Part shown: in pieces, positions 1 through 7,520 of the stretch
Layout: each line of letters starts with the position of its first letter
Position numbering within the stretch: position 1 is the stretch's first letter
Assembly: GCA_964389525.1 (NCBI GenBank)
Contig: CAYMEX010000025.1
Span: 1-32,252, forward strand
DNA length: 32,252 bases
Reading direction: 5' to 3'
Source: JAFLTL01 sp964389525
GTDB lineage: Bacteria; Bacteroidota; Bacteroidia; Bacteroidales; Muribaculaceae
The notes under the pieces: model-generated
What the model was told of the DNA's origin: nothing
Seen by the model: the letters and a program-made list of their open reading frames with translations, nothing else
The model's database searches: none
Program-made: the position numbers and the translations under genes

Positions 1-1527
1 TATGTCGCGCTGATCAGCGGCAAGATGGGTAATGACAACACCCGGATTGTCACTCCGGAGGCAGAGGAGTATATAATCGCACTCAAGCGGAGTATCGCGC
101 CGGTGTACAACAACAGACAGATATTTGAGGAATACAACCGTGTCGCCCCGGAGAACGGATGGAAACAACTCAAAAGCATTGACTACATCACTCGTATTTT
201 GTCGCGGCCGGAGGATGAGCAGCTGTGGTATGACGCCGTGCATGGCGAGCTCAAGTCTAATCAGCGCTATGGTCGAAAGAACCGCACGGAAATGGCCTCG
301 AAGCGCGACGCTCTGTGGTATGGTGACGGAACACGTCTCAATCTCTATTACCGCGCTTATGAACAGGGTCGCGGCTGGGTGGTAAAGACAATGCAGGTCT
401 ACGAGGTGATCGATGCCTATTCGGAGGTGATGCTCGGATATCATATATCGGAGACGGAGGACAATGAGGCGCAATATAACGCTATACGCATGGCGATACA
501 GGTGTCGGGGTGTCGTCCGTTTGAGTTTGTGCATGACAACCAGGGCGGCCACAAAAAGATAGGATCGTGGCTCGACAAAGTCGCCCATGTGCATCGCCCT
601 ACAGCACCGTACAGTGGCCAGTCAAAAACAATCGAGAGTATTTTCGGTCGCTTTCAGGCCGAGGTGCTGCACAAAGACTGGCGTTTTACCGGTCAGAACA
701 TAACCGCCAGACGGGAGTCAAGCCGCCCGAACCTCGAGCGTATCAAGGCCAATATCGATAAGCTCTACACTCTTGACGAGCTGAAGGCCGCCTATTATGC
801 CGCCCGCGAGGAGTGGAACAACGGAAAACATCACGCCACCGGGCTTCCGCGCATGAAAATGTATGAGAGCAGCGCAAACGAGCGCACACATCCGGTTACG
901 GTCAGCGAAATGGTCGATATGTTCTGGCTGACAACCAAACGCGCATCGGCCTACACCGCAAGCGGCATAACGATACAGGTGAACAAAAAGCAGTACAGTT
1001 ACGAAGTCATGGCCGCTCCGGGAATGCCGGATCACGAGTTTCTGCGCAACAACTTCGGCCGTAAATTCTTTGTCAAATATGATCCGGCCGACATGCTGTC
1101 GGTGAGATTATATGTGCAGGAGGCGAACGGCGAGATGCGCTTTGTGAGAGTGGCTGAGCCATACATCAAGATACACCGTGCCATACAGGATCAGCAACCG
1201 GGCGAGCGCGAATTTATCGATGCGAACATCAAAGCTAACCGCCGGGACCGCATAGAGCGTCAGATTGCCGCCCGGACTATAGAGCGAAAGTACGGCATGT
1301 CGATTGAGGAACAGGGGCTGCGCCGTCCGTCAATGGCCGGTATGACAGACGCCCAAAAAGCCGAGCTTGAGATTGAGCGCGAAGTGCGCCGCCGTACCCG
1401 CAAGGCCGGGATGGATAAAAAATGGCTCGAGCCCGGGCGAATAACAAAAGAGATAAGCAATATACTCTATGACGAGCTGCCCGGAGAAATATCGCTTGAT
1501 CAGCGCAAAGTAGCAGGAAAATTATAA
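1..1527 (+). CDS. Mu-type transposase A (DDE integrase), 5' partial
   Basis: This is the transposase that cuts the phage ends and joins them to target DNA during integration and replicative transposition. The frame is open to base 1, so the gene begins outside the window; the first ATG inside is at 25. Numbering from that ATG, the catalytic triad appears to be D101 (in GDGT), D171 (in HDNQGG) and E204 (in KTIESIFGRF), the usual RNase H-fold order for the rve/MuA family. The region before D101 looks like the helical DNA-binding part, and residues after about 300 fit the Mu transposase C-terminal beta-barrel and basic tail. About 500 residues are visible, against roughly 660 in MuA, consistent with loss of the N-terminal end-binding domain at the window edge. 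The MuB-like gene follows after 28 bp. The call is firm; only the true start is unknown. Confidence 0.95.
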   Translation, partial: YVALISGKMGNDNTRIVTPEAEEYIIALKRSIAPVYNNRQIFEEYNRVAPENGWKQLKSIDYITRILSRPEDEQLWYDAVHGELKSNQRYGRKNRTEMASKRDALWYGDGTRLNLYYRAYEQGRGWVVKTMQVYEVIDAYSEVMLGYHISETEDNEAQYNAIRMAIQVSGCRPFEFVHDNQGGHKKIGSWLDKVAHVHRPTAPYSGQSKTIESIFGRFQAEVLHKDWRFTGQNITARRESSRPNLERIKANIDKLYTLDELKAAYYAAREEWNNGKHHATGLPRMKMYESSANERTHPVTVSEMVDMFWLTTKRASAYTASGITIQVNKKQYSYEVMAAPGMPDHEFLRNNFGRKFFVKYDPADMLSVRLYVQEANGEMRFVRVAEPYIKIHRAIQDQQPGEREFIDANIKANRRDRIERQIAARTIERKYGMSIEEQGLRRPSMAGMTDAQKAELEIEREVRRRTRKAGMDKKWLEPGRITKEISNILYDELPGEISLDQRKVAGKL

Positions 1528-1555
1528 CCGACCGAATTAAATCAACACACAGAAT

Positions 1556-2431
1556 ATGACTGCAAAAGAAAAAGACGGAATAAGATCGATGCTTGCGGAG
1601 TATGTCGGCCGCTATCCGAGTCAGAACCGTGCTGCCGCCAGCCTAAACGGCGTATCGGCACCGACGGTGAGCGCGATCATCAACGGCAAGTATGATCTGA
1701 TCAGCGATGACATGTGGCGCAATATCGCGGCTCAGATCGCTCCCACTTCCAAGAACCGCGACTGGCAGATCGTCGAGACAACTCCTTTTCAGGAGATCCA
1801 GATAGCACTGGCAGATGCCCAGGACTACAAAAAAGTGCGCTGGATCGTAGGTGATGCCGGCTGCGGCAAGACTACCGGCGCCAATTACTATGCGAGCAAG
1901 AACCGTGAGGTGTTTGTGGTGCTGTGTGACGAGGATATGCGTAAAAGCGACTTTGTACGCGAGATCGCCCGCAAGGTCGGATTTAAAAGTGCCGGTATGC
2001 GCATACGCGACATACTCGACACGGCAATCGAAATGATCTCCAGGCTTGACAATCCCCTGCTTGTATTTGACGAGGGCGACAAGCTCAACGATAATGTTTT
2101 CCACTACTTTATCAATCTGTACAACCGTCTCGAGGGGCGCTGTGGGATCGTATTCATGTCAACATCATACATACAGAACCGCTTAGAGCGCGGAATGAAT
2201 GCCAACAAGAAGGGGTATAATGAAATATATTCGCGTATAGGCCGTAAGTTTTTCGAGCTCGAGCCAGTAAGCGGCCATGATGTAGTGGCTATATGCCGGG
2301 CAAACGGTCTCGAGGAAACATCGACTATCAACAAGGTGGTCAAGGCTTGTGAAAAAGAGGATTACGATCTGCGCTGCGTGCGCGGTGCGATCCATACAGA
2401 GAAGCGTGTGCGGGCGACCCGGAACGTTTGA
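1556..2431 (+). CDS. MuB-like AAA+ ATPase, transposition target-selection protein
   Basis: The product should bind target DNA in an ATP-dependent way, recruit the transposase and contribute to target immunity. The first 60 residues include a probable helix-turn-helix (about 20-50, with NGVSAPTVSAIINGKY), as in MuB. Walker A is GDAGCGKTT at residues 99-107 and Walker B is LLVFDE at 168-173. Length (291 aa) is close to MuB at about 312. It begins with ATG 28 bp after the transposase stop, behind an A-rich stretch with no Shine-Dalgarno. The position immediately after A matches the A-B order of Mu. An unrelated AAA protein would be unlikely to have both this N-terminal HTH and this location. Confidence 0.93.
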   Translation: MTAKEKDGIRSMLAEYVGRYPSQNRAAASLNGVSAPTVSAIINGKYDLISDDMWRNIAAQIAPTSKNRDWQIVETTPFQEIQIALADAQDYKKVRWIVGDAGCGKTTGANYYASKNREVFVVLCDEDMRKSDFVREIARKVGFKSAGMRIRDILDTAIEMISRLDNPLLVFDEGDKLNDNVFHYFINLYNRLEGRCGIVFMSTSYIQNRLERGMNANKKGYNEIYSRIGRKFFELEPVSGHDVVAICRANGLEETSTINKVVKACEKEDYDLRCVRGAIHTEKRVRATRNV

Positions 2432-2477
2432 ACACTGATTTAATAGCGATATACCAACGTTTGAATGATATAAAAAC

Positions 2478-3125
2478 ATGGCAAGAGCATTTTCAGCAAG
2501 AGAGGCTATGAGTATCAAGAAGCGGACACTGGAACTGCAGGGTGCCATGTATGACGCATTCGGCACGCCGGAGCGTAGTGGTGTGTGGTTTATCTGGGGT
2601 AATTCCGGCAATGGCAAGACTTCGTTTGTCATGCAGCTTGCCAAGACTCTCACTGAACATGGCCGTGTAGCATACGACAGTCTCGAGGAGGGAACGTCGT
2701 TGACCATGATCAACACCCTGCGCCGATATGAAATGGACAAAGCCGGCAGCCGGTTTCAGTTGCTCGACTGTGAACCTATGGATGAGCTCGGGGCGAGAAT
2801 CAAGAGACATAAAAGCCCAGACTTCTATATAATCGACAGCTTTCAATACACGCAGATGACCTACCGGGAATATATTGCATTTAAGGAGGCTCACAGAGGT
2901 AAGTTGTTGATTTTTGTAAGTCATGCCGACGGTAAGAACCCGGCCGGGACAGCGGCAAAAAAAGTGATGTACGACGCCACTCTCAAGATATACGTTGAGG
3001 GCTTCAAGGCATTCTCAAAAGGCCGTTTTATCGGACCGACCGGCGAGTTTACGATATGGCAGGAAGGTGCGGACAGGTATTGGGGTGGTCCTGATAGTGA
3101 AATCAAACAAAACAGTGTGATATGA
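2478..3125 (+). CDS. RecA-fold P-loop ATPase, function uncertain
   Basis: This 215-residue protein has Walker A GNSGNGKTS (41-49), Walker B FYIIDS (116-121) and a later segment LLIFVSHADGKNPAG that resembles the sensor-like strand of RecA, RadA, DnaB or Sak4-type ATPases. It is not a second MuB, since there is no N-terminal HTH and the motifs are spaced differently. A single-strand-annealing or recombinase-mediator role (Sak4-like), or a replisome-recruiting role, is plausible from the fold but not shown. It follows the MuB-like gene by 46 bp and overlaps the next gene by the ATGA tetranucleotide, so it belongs to the early operon. I am confident about ATP binding but not about the cellular role. 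Confidence 0.75.
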   Translation: MARAFSAREAMSIKKRTLELQGAMYDAFGTPERSGVWFIWGNSGNGKTSFVMQLAKTLTEHGRVAYDSLEEGTSLTMINTLRRYEMDKAGSRFQLLDCEPMDELGARIKRHKSPDFYIIDSFQYTQMTYREYIAFKEAHRGKLLIFVSHADGKNPAGTAAKKVMYDATLKIYVEGFKAFSKGRFIGPTGEFTIWQEGADRYWGGPDSEIKQNSVI

Positions 3126-3370
3126 GTGAGAGACAGACGGTGATTGTGGTCAAGCCGGACAGACGGATCCACAAGGAGGTGTTCGGGACAGCGCCGGTTG
3201 CGTGCCCCTATTGCAACGGTCAGGGCGGTTTTCCGCGACAGGATGCAAGCGGGCGGTATATGGAGCGGTGCCCGGATTGTGACGGCACCGGGGAGGTGTT
3301 CGCAATGGTGACGATAGACTGGAGATCTTACAGGAATGAAGATAAAGCTACGGTGGGGACGTCATATTGA
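3122..3370 (+). CDS. small zinc-finger protein with two DnaJ-type CxxCxGxG motifs
   Basis: The 82-residue product contains CPYCNGQGG and CPDCDGTGE about 20 residues apart. This is the paired CxxCxGxG arrangement of DnaJ cysteine-rich repeats, and the four cysteines probably hold one zinc ion. There is no J-domain, so it is not a DnaJ co-chaperone. Small proteins of this kind occur in phage early regions, where a nucleic-acid- or protein-binding adaptor role is possible. The start overlaps the upstream ATPase stop as ATGA, and the 3' end overlaps the following gene by 35 bp. The specific function is unknown. Confidence 0.7.
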   Translation: MSERQTVIVVKPDRRIHKEVFGTAPVACPYCNGQGGFPRQDASGRYMERCPDCDGTGEVFAMVTIDWRSYRNEDKATVGTSY

Positions 3371-3731
3371 CGGAGTGACAATCCAAGAGTTTGCCCGGAT
3401 GGATATTCCGCCATCGACTCCCGATCATGCTGGTTTTTATAACGATTGCGTAAGCATATTGATACCATCGCAAATCGGGACAATTGCCATTCTGCACATC
3501 GCAAGAGGGGAAGATGGTTACCATGTTGCCAGAGGGTATGAAACAAGAACGGGTGGATGTATAAGTCGTCCGGGGCGTAGTTCAAAAGCATATCTGAATA
3601 AAATAGATGCCTTTAAGTCTGGACTGAAATGGCTTGAGGAAGATCAATACATTGCGTTTAACCGTAAATATGCCGATCAGGCGTGCCGGATATATTATGA
3701 CGCATTACACAAACAACTGACATTATTTTGA
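3336..3731 (+). CDS. hypothetical early protein
   Basis: I do not recognise this 131-residue protein. It has mixed charge and no signal peptide or membrane segment. Its middle, ILIPSQIGTIAILHIARG, reads like two beta strands, and the C-terminal half is helical and aromatic-rich. It starts inside the end of the zinc-finger gene in another frame (35-bp overlap), and the next gene follows immediately, so it is probably translated from the same early mRNA. The overlap is long for this phage, so a later internal start is possible, although the first ATG gives the only full-length frame. Codon use looks more AT-rich than in flanking genes, which may indicate a recently acquired accessory gene. Confidence 0.6.
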   Translation: MKIKLRWGRHIDGVTIQEFARMDIPPSTPDHAGFYNDCVSILIPSQIGTIAILHIARGEDGYHVARGYETRTGGCISRPGRSSKAYLNKIDAFKSGLKWLEEDQYIAFNRKYADQACRIYYDALHKQLTLF

Positions 3732-3733
3732 AT

Positions 3734-3949
3734 ATGGCTAAAGAGTTGGATAAAATCGCGTTGCAGGTGATTTATGAGTGTTGCACGAAAATTCAGACGG
3801 ATCTTAACGCGGCATTGCATCGTATCGGTGTGATAGAGGTGACTGATAGAGCACGTGAGTTGTCATTGGTGCGAACTAAGATCGATGAGGCTAAGATGTG
3901 GCTCAGGAAATACAATGAAGGAATTATGGATGAGTTGGCAGATAAATAA
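3734..3949 (+). CDS. small hypothetical helical protein
   Basis: A 71-residue protein is encoded from ATG 3734. A TTG six bases earlier overlaps the upstream stop, but the ATG is the simpler start. The sequence is predicted almost wholly helical, with leucine/alanine heptad-like spacing and several basic residues (for example the segment RARELSLVRTKIDEAKMWLRKY), so it could form a coiled coil. There are no cysteine clusters or catalytic motifs beyond two isolated cysteines. It lies 2 bp after one hypothetical gene and 6 bp before another in the early operon. Function unknown. Confidence 0.55.
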   Translation: MAKELDKIALQVIYECCTKIQTDLNAALHRIGVIEVTDRARELSLVRTKIDEAKMWLRKYNEGIMDELADK

Positions 3950-3955
3950 GATATT

Positions 3956-4216
3956 ATGAGTTCTATAGATTGCACCCGAGGATCAAATTTTGATCCACTT
4001 GAAGATGTTGTACGCTTGTCAAAAAGAGAATGTCTACAACTGCTTCCTCTGCTCAAGAAAATTCACAAAAAAGTAATGGCTAAATACATCTACTATAATG
4101 ATGTTCACGAAGGGGGATATTCCACAACAAGGGAAGATAATCTTCGTGTAAAGTACGAGGACCGGCTGCAGGTGCTTGAAGGGGTTTTAGCAGCTATTGA
4201 CGATCTTTTAAAGTAG
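3956..4216 (+). CDS. small hypothetical early protein
   Basis: This 86-residue protein is not recognised. The middle (SKRECLQLLPLLKKIHKKVM) and the C-terminus (LQVLEGVLAAIDDLLK) look like amphipathic helices separated by a tyrosine-rich loop, suggesting a helical hairpin. No catalytic motif or membrane segment is visible. It is tightly packed, starting 6 bp after the previous gene and ending 4 bp before the gp16-like gene, which supports operon membership and real coding. Base composition is AT-rich relative to the flanking transposition genes. Confidence 0.55.
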   Translation: MSSIDCTRGSNFDPLEDVVRLSKRECLQLLPLLKKIHKKVMAKYIYYNDVHEGGYSTTREDNLRVKYEDRLQVLEGVLAAIDDLLK

Positions 4217-4220
4217 TAAT

Positions 4221-4700
4221 ATGACAAAGCAGAAAAGCTATGGGCGGTTCTGGGCGGCGTTCCGACAGCTGACGCTGTACGCCGATCCGGAAGAGTGCCG
4301 GCGGGAGTTTGTGAGACAGTTTACAAACGGTCGCACCGACAGCCTCAAGGAGATGCGTCGGGGTGAATATAACGCCCTCTGTGCTGCAATAGAGGGGATA
4401 AATCAGGATCGCAACGAGCTGAGATCACGTCGCAGCACGGTGCTCAAATTGCTCCAGGAGCTCGAGATTGACACGACCGACTGGGCGCAGATAAATGATT
4501 TTTGCTGTCATCCGCGCATCGCCGGTAAGGAGTTTGGAAAACTCTCTATCGACGAGCTCACAGATCTGGCGAAAAAGCTCAGATCGATCAAGCGCAAAGG
4601 ATGGGTGCGTCGCAGCTCATGGCCGACACCGCCTCCGGCGAAACATCACATCGCATACCTGATAAACCTTACCGGGAGTCCAGGTTTTAAAAACAACTGA
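4221..4700 (+). CDS. Mu gp16-like (DUF1018/GemA-type) protein
   Basis: The 159-residue protein has the layout of the Mu gp16/GemA family. An N-terminal basic helical part (RFWAAFRQLTLYADPEECRR) is followed by a long helix, then the region WAQINDFCCHPRIAGKEFG and the helix LSIDELTDLAKKLRSI, which is the recognisable C-terminal element. In Mu this family lies in the early region between B and the late genes and is linked to modulation of host gene expression; the mechanism is not well established. It starts 4 bp after the upstream stop. The family call rests on pattern and position, not on a profile search. Confidence 0.72.
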   Translation: MTKQKSYGRFWAAFRQLTLYADPEECRREFVRQFTNGRTDSLKEMRRGEYNALCAAIEGINQDRNELRSRRSTVLKLLQELEIDTTDWAQINDFCCHPRIAGKEFGKLSIDELTDLAKKLRSIKRKGWVRRSSWPTPPPAKHHIAYLINLTGSPGFKNN

Positions 4701-4707
4701 AAAATAA

Positions 4708-4869
4708 ATGAAAGAGGCACTTAAAGACATCAAGCGGCTTGTAAAAGAGTTGACGAGCGATCTTGAGCAAGAGGATTACGCCGAGTTTATGCGCAATCTT
4801 GGCAGCTGGGCGATATCAGAGGCCGAGCTTGCCGAGTATGGGCCGGAAATGGCATCGATCATAGATTAA
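4708..4869 (+). CDS. 53-residue hypothetical acidic protein
   Basis: An ATG at 4708, seven bases after the gp16-like stop and behind an A-rich stretch, opens 53 codons ending in TAA at 4867-4869. The protein begins MKEALKDIKRLVKELTSD and continues with an acidic, probably helical body ending near MASIID. It fills the otherwise empty gap between the gp16-like and DUF3164 genes with operon-like spacing (19 bp to the next gene), which is the main argument that it is real. No family is recognised. Confidence 0.55.
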   Translation: MKEALKDIKRLVKELTSDLEQEDYAEFMRNLGSWAISEAELAEYGPEMASIID

Positions 4870-4888
4870 CACTTAAAACACTACGGGA

Positions 4889-5545
4889 ATGATGGAACAA
4901 GTTGAAATGACCGCTGAGGAGCGGAGAGAGTATGAGGCTTTCAAGGCCGAGCGAGAGAAGAAGCGTCGTGAGGCAGAGCGTAAGGAGCAGCGGAAGAATT
5001 ATGCCGCTCTGGTCGACGATGAGATTGCGGCTGCCATACCGCAGCTGCGTGAGATGAGCGAGGCGCTCAAGACAGTAAAGGATGCTGTTTTCAGCAACTT
5101 CAAGACGATCCTCGATATGAAGTCGGAGATCCTTGGAGTGAGCCCGGACGATCAGTTCAGCCACACATTCACCAATAGCGACAGCACGCTTCGCATAATG
5201 CTCGGAGCCAACTGTATCGACGGCTACCGCGACACAGTCGAGGATGGCATCGCAATGGTGAGGGCCTACATCGAGAGTCTGGCCAAGGATGATGCCACCA
5301 AGGCTCTGGTGAATGCGGTTCTGCGTCTTCTCAGCCGTGACGGGCAGGGCAACATCAAGGCGAGCCGTGTGCTTCAGTTGCGCAAAATGGCCGAGGACAG
5401 CGGTGACGAGCGGTTTATGGAGGGTGTGAAGATCATCGAGGAGGCTTACCAGCCGACAGTCTCTAAGAAGTATATCCGCGCCCAGTATAAGGATGATAAG
5501 GGTGCCTGGAAATATATACCACTGAGCATGACCGATGTTGAATAA
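4889..5545 (+). CDS. DUF3164 family early protein
   Basis: The 218-residue product matches the layout I associate with DUF3164 proteins of Mu-like phages. A highly charged N-terminal helix rich in E, K and R spans residues 6-40. A conserved-looking middle follows with a FKTILDMKSEILGVSP-like helix, and then a region with strands and the sequence SRVLQLRKMAEDSGDERFMEG. The C-terminus ends with a strand-rich tail (KYIRAQYKDDKGAWKYIPL). Members occur beside host-nuclease-inhibitor or gp16 genes in transposable phages, and their biochemical role is not known. ATG 4889 is followed at once by another in-frame M, so the exact start could differ by one codon. It is part of the early operon. Confidence 0.75.
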   Translation: MMEQVEMTAEERREYEAFKAEREKKRREAERKEQRKNYAALVDDEIAAAIPQLREMSEALKTVKDAVFSNFKTILDMKSEILGVSPDDQFSHTFTNSDSTLRIMLGANCIDGYRDTVEDGIAMVRAYIESLAKDDATKALVNAVLRLLSRDGQGNIKASRVLQLRKMAEDSGDERFMEGVKIIEEAYQPTVSKKYIRAQYKDDKGAWKYIPLSMTDVE

Positions 5546-5558
5546 TTGAACACATCAG

Positions 5559-5822
5559 ATGAAGAAAAGGCGAGGCACTATGTACCGCAAGCGCGTCGCA
5601 GATGTGAACAGGATTTATGACCGATATGCAAAGGAAGGAGTCAGCAATGTTGAAATCTGGCGCAGATACATTTATCCGGTTTACGAGATGAGCGAGCGGA
5701 CATATTACAGAATGTTGAACGCCGCAGCGAGGGTGGGAGAATCCGCTGCGGCGTCTGACATGCCTTGTCTTTTCGATTTTAGTGACAAAGATAATGATAT
5801 AAAAACAAAAAACGATGGATGA
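5559..5822 (+). CDS. small hypothetical protein with possible helix-turn-helix
   Basis: This 87-residue protein has a strongly basic N-terminus (MKKRRGTMYRKR) and a central segment EGVSNVEIWRRYIYPVYEMS followed by ERTYYRMLN, with the spacing of a helix-turn-helix: a helix, a turn near the proline, and a putative recognition helix beginning at SERTYYRML. A role as a small DNA-binding regulator is therefore possible but unproven. Translation could also begin at the second methionine (5580). It overlaps the next gene by 8 bp. Similar small basic proteins are frequent in Bacteroidetes transposable phages by my recollection. Confidence 0.6.
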   Translation: MKKRRGTMYRKRVADVNRIYDRYAKEGVSNVEIWRRYIYPVYEMSERTYYRMLNAAARVGESAAASDMPCLFDFSDKDNDIKTKNDG

Positions 5823-6204
5823 TAAGGAAAAAGCAAGGAGAGATTTTTGGGATGAATACAAGCTCAATGAGCGCCCGGTAATGGAGGCTGGGGCTATGTG
5901 TTTTGGTTGGATGATAGGATTTGACAAAGGCCATGATATAACCGGTGGCAAAGATGCGGAAGTGTCGGTGTCTAATCCTGATGACGGGAATACGCAGTTT
6001 GTCCCGAAGTCGGATGAAGCGATGACCGGCGATATAATGGCACAAGAGAAAAATGGTTATAGTCATTCTGATAAGTGTCCCGGAAAGAGTGATGGAGGCG
6101 GCGGGCTTGCAGAGCTTGCTTTTATGATGGCTGCGATCGCGCTTACGATAAGCGGTGTCGCTCTTGTCACTCTGATTGTTCAGTCGCTCGCTCAAGCGGG
6201 ATAA
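5815..6204 (+). CDS. small protein with C-terminal transmembrane segment
   Basis: The 129-residue product is mostly polar with an acidic N-terminal helix. It then has one hydrophobic segment near the C-terminus (about residues 103-125, reading LAFMMAAIALTISGVALVTL), followed by a short tail. There is no N-terminal signal, so it would be a tail-anchored membrane protein. A small membrane protein here could be a superinfection or membrane-active factor, or possibly a holin, but the lysis genes appear to be at 16.4-17.7 kb. It overlaps the previous gene by 8 bp and is followed 11 bp later by the gpG-like gene. Confidence 0.6.
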   Translation: MDDKEKARRDFWDEYKLNERPVMEAGAMCFGWMIGFDKGHDITGGKDAEVSVSNPDDGNTQFVPKSDEAMTGDIMAQEKNGYSHSDKCPGKSDGGGGLAELAFMMAAIALTISGVALVTLIVQSLAQAG

Positions 6205-6214
6205 ACACTCCGGC

Positions 6215-6775
6215 ATGGGAAGCGTGGATGACGTAATGCAGCGGATGCTCAGGCGCATTATCAGGGATGTGCAGGTGGAGCTGACGGATGAGTTTGACAA
6301 AAATTTCGAGCGTCAGGCCTTTTTTGCCAAGCCCTGGCAACGGCGCAAGAGTCCGTTGCGTCCCGGCGGTGCAATACTGGTCGATAGCGGTGGTCTGAGG
6401 CGTAGCATCAAGAGCCGGACGGGCGAGAGCAATGTGGTGTTTGAGTCGCACCATCCGGCGGCCGCCATACACAACGAGGGCGGCGAGATAGTGGTGACTG
6501 AGAAGATGCGCAAGTTTTTCTGGTATAAATACTACGAGGCTCAGGGCAGCCTCGGCCGAAAAAAGAACGGAGACTTGCGCCAGGATAAGTATAATCTGCG
6601 GTTGACCACCGAGGCTGTGTTCTGGCGCAATATGGCGCTGATAAAGAAAGGGAGTAAGATCAGAATGCCGCAGCGTCAGTTTATCGGCAATGCGCCGGAG
6701 GTCGAGAAGGCGGTCAGGGAGATCATCGAGGAGAATGTGGAGAAGTATTTAAACAATGACTGCAAACTACAATGA
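6215..6775 (+). CDS. Mu gpG-like virion morphogenesis (tail completion) protein
   Basis: The protein belongs to the phage virion morphogenesis family (Mu gpG type), whose members act in head or tail completion. Visible hallmarks are an early helix, the segment LVDSGGLRRSIKSR (the conserved Gly-Leu-x-x-Ser/Thr region), HNEGG, and the C-terminal MPQRQFIG followed by a final helix. ATG 6215 (MGSVDDVMQRM) is preferred over an upstream TTG at 6176, because the upstream extension would overlap the previous gene and adds a poor N-terminus. Length is then 186 aa. It overlaps the next gene as ATGA. In Mu, gpG follows gpF; here the gpF-like gene lies beyond the antirepressor on the other strand. Confidence 0.82.
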   Translation: MGSVDDVMQRMLRRIIRDVQVELTDEFDKNFERQAFFAKPWQRRKSPLRPGGAILVDSGGLRRSIKSRTGESNVVFESHHPAAAIHNEGGEIVVTEKMRKFFWYKYYEAQGSLGRKKNGDLRQDKYNLRLTTEAVFWRNMALIKKGSKIRMPQRQFIGNAPEVEKAVREIIEENVEKYLNNDCKLQ

Positions 6776-7254
6776 GAGAAGAATTTTTCAGAAAGCTAAA
6801 AGCCCGCCTGGGTATGCTCTGTATAAATGCCGCCGGTGAATACTATATGCTGCCGGAGGATGCCGATGCGGTCGACGACGGACTGCATGAGCGCGCAGTG
6901 AAGACTGTTGACCTGTGGAATCATAACGTCGAGTTTATCGAGCAGGAAGTGCCGTGGCAATGCCCGGCCGTGTTTGTGGAATACGGTGATCTTGAGTGGC
7001 GGGAGTGGCTCCCCGGTGAGGAATACCGGGCACCGGCAACGATCAATCTGCATGTAGTGACTGAATGGGATCCGGAGCGTGGTATCGGTCAGTTCCGGCT
7101 CCTCGATAAGATCCATGAGACCGTTATGGGGCTGAGCGGTGACAAGTTTGTCGAGCTCGACATTCAGTCATCGCAGACCAACCACAACCATGAGCAGCTT
7201 GTGGAAAATATCGAGACATACAAGTGTGTCGCCCGGCGGATAATACCGTCGTGA
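6772..7254 (+). CDS. probable tail terminator or neck protein
   Basis: This 160-residue protein has the alpha-beta pattern expected of small tail-terminator or tail-completion proteins. A first helix (FFRKLKARLG) is followed by strands around CPAVFVEYGDLEWREW and by APATINLHVVTEW, then a helix (RLLDKIHETVMGLSG) and final strands that bear the SQTNHNHEQLVENIETYKC segment. The APATINLHVV strand followed by the final helix resembles gpU/gp17-like proteins. It is translationally coupled (ATGA) to the gpG-like gene, as expected for a connector or tail-completion pair. The assignment is structural pattern plus context; I do not recognise the exact family. Confidence 0.55.
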   Translation: MREEFFRKLKARLGMLCINAAGEYYMLPEDADAVDDGLHERAVKTVDLWNHNVEFIEQEVPWQCPAVFVEYGDLEWREWLPGEEYRAPATINLHVVTEWDPERGIGQFRLLDKIHETVMGLSGDKFVELDIQSSQTNHNHEQLVENIETYKCVARRIIPS

Positions 7255-7297
7255 AATAAAAATCCGCTTGGAGTAGCGGAAATTGTCAAACAAAGCA

Positions 7298-7305
7298 TAT
7301 ATTTG
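7298..7305 (+). promoter_or_regulatory. candidate -7 promoter box upstream of antirepressor
   Basis: TATATTTG matches the Bacteroides/Bacteroidetes -7 consensus TAnnTTTG exactly. No good -33 TTTG is found 19-21 bp upstream, so an activator or weak use is possible. Transcription would start near 7312 and read the structured leader and the BRO-N gene. Confidence 0.45.
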
Positions 7306-7498
7306 CGGTGCTCTAAACTACATACAACATGGACGGAATTATCTGTCCGATGCACCGCACGGGCATTTTTTATGCCCGAAGGTGATTATATACAGGCGGC
7401 ACCCATCCCGTGCATACGTTGTAATGGCGTAGGCAAACCATGTTGTAAAGGTTTAGAGCGACGGGGAGTGGGCGCCGTCTTTATATTGCCCGCAAATA
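7300..7498 (+). promoter_or_regulatory. structured leader with mutually exclusive pairings before the antirepressor
   Basis: The 265-bp gap before the antirepressor holds several inverted repeats. GCGGTGC (7305-7311) pairs with GCACCGC (7352-7358), enclosing GGACGG (7331-7336) and CTGTCC (7343-7348). CGGGCAT (7360-7366) and ATGCCCG (7372-7378) form a perfect 7-bp hairpin with a TTTTT loop. TATTTGCGG (7300-7308) is perfectly complementary to CCGCAAATA (7490-7498), 22 bp before the antirepressor ATG, and this pairing excludes the first one. An 18-codon ORF (7329-7385, MDGIICPMHRTGIFYARR) starts inside the structure. The arrangement suggests leader or antisense RNA control of the downstream gene, or a DNA operator pair. 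Confidence 0.45.
7329..7385 (+). CDS. possible 18-residue leader peptide
   Basis: ATG 7329 opens 18 sense codons (MDGIICPMHRTGIFYARR) and a TGA. The sequence before this ATG (ctctaaactacatacaac) resembles the sequence before the antirepressor ATG (ctctttaatttacaacaac), so both may use the same style of initiation. Nearly all its codons lie inside two hairpin arms, so translation would melt those structures. It may be a leader peptide or simply RNA structure that happens to be open. Confidence 0.3.
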   Translation: MDGIICPMHRTGIFYARR

Positions 7499-7520
7499 AT
7501 GCTCTTTAATTTACAACAAC

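Noticed and set aside
2183..2740. A 185-codon minus-strand ORF across the B and second ATPase genes
   Set aside because: It is antisense to two ATPase genes with clear Walker motifs and shows no domain.
5815..6204. Holin
   Set aside because: It has a single C-terminal membrane segment and is far from the amidase cassette; the location does not support a holin call.
7303..7509. A 68-codon ORF from a TTG through the antirepressor leader
   Set aside because: It runs across hairpin arms, begins with TTG in a -7 box, and has no domain. The region is better explained as structured leader DNA/RNA.
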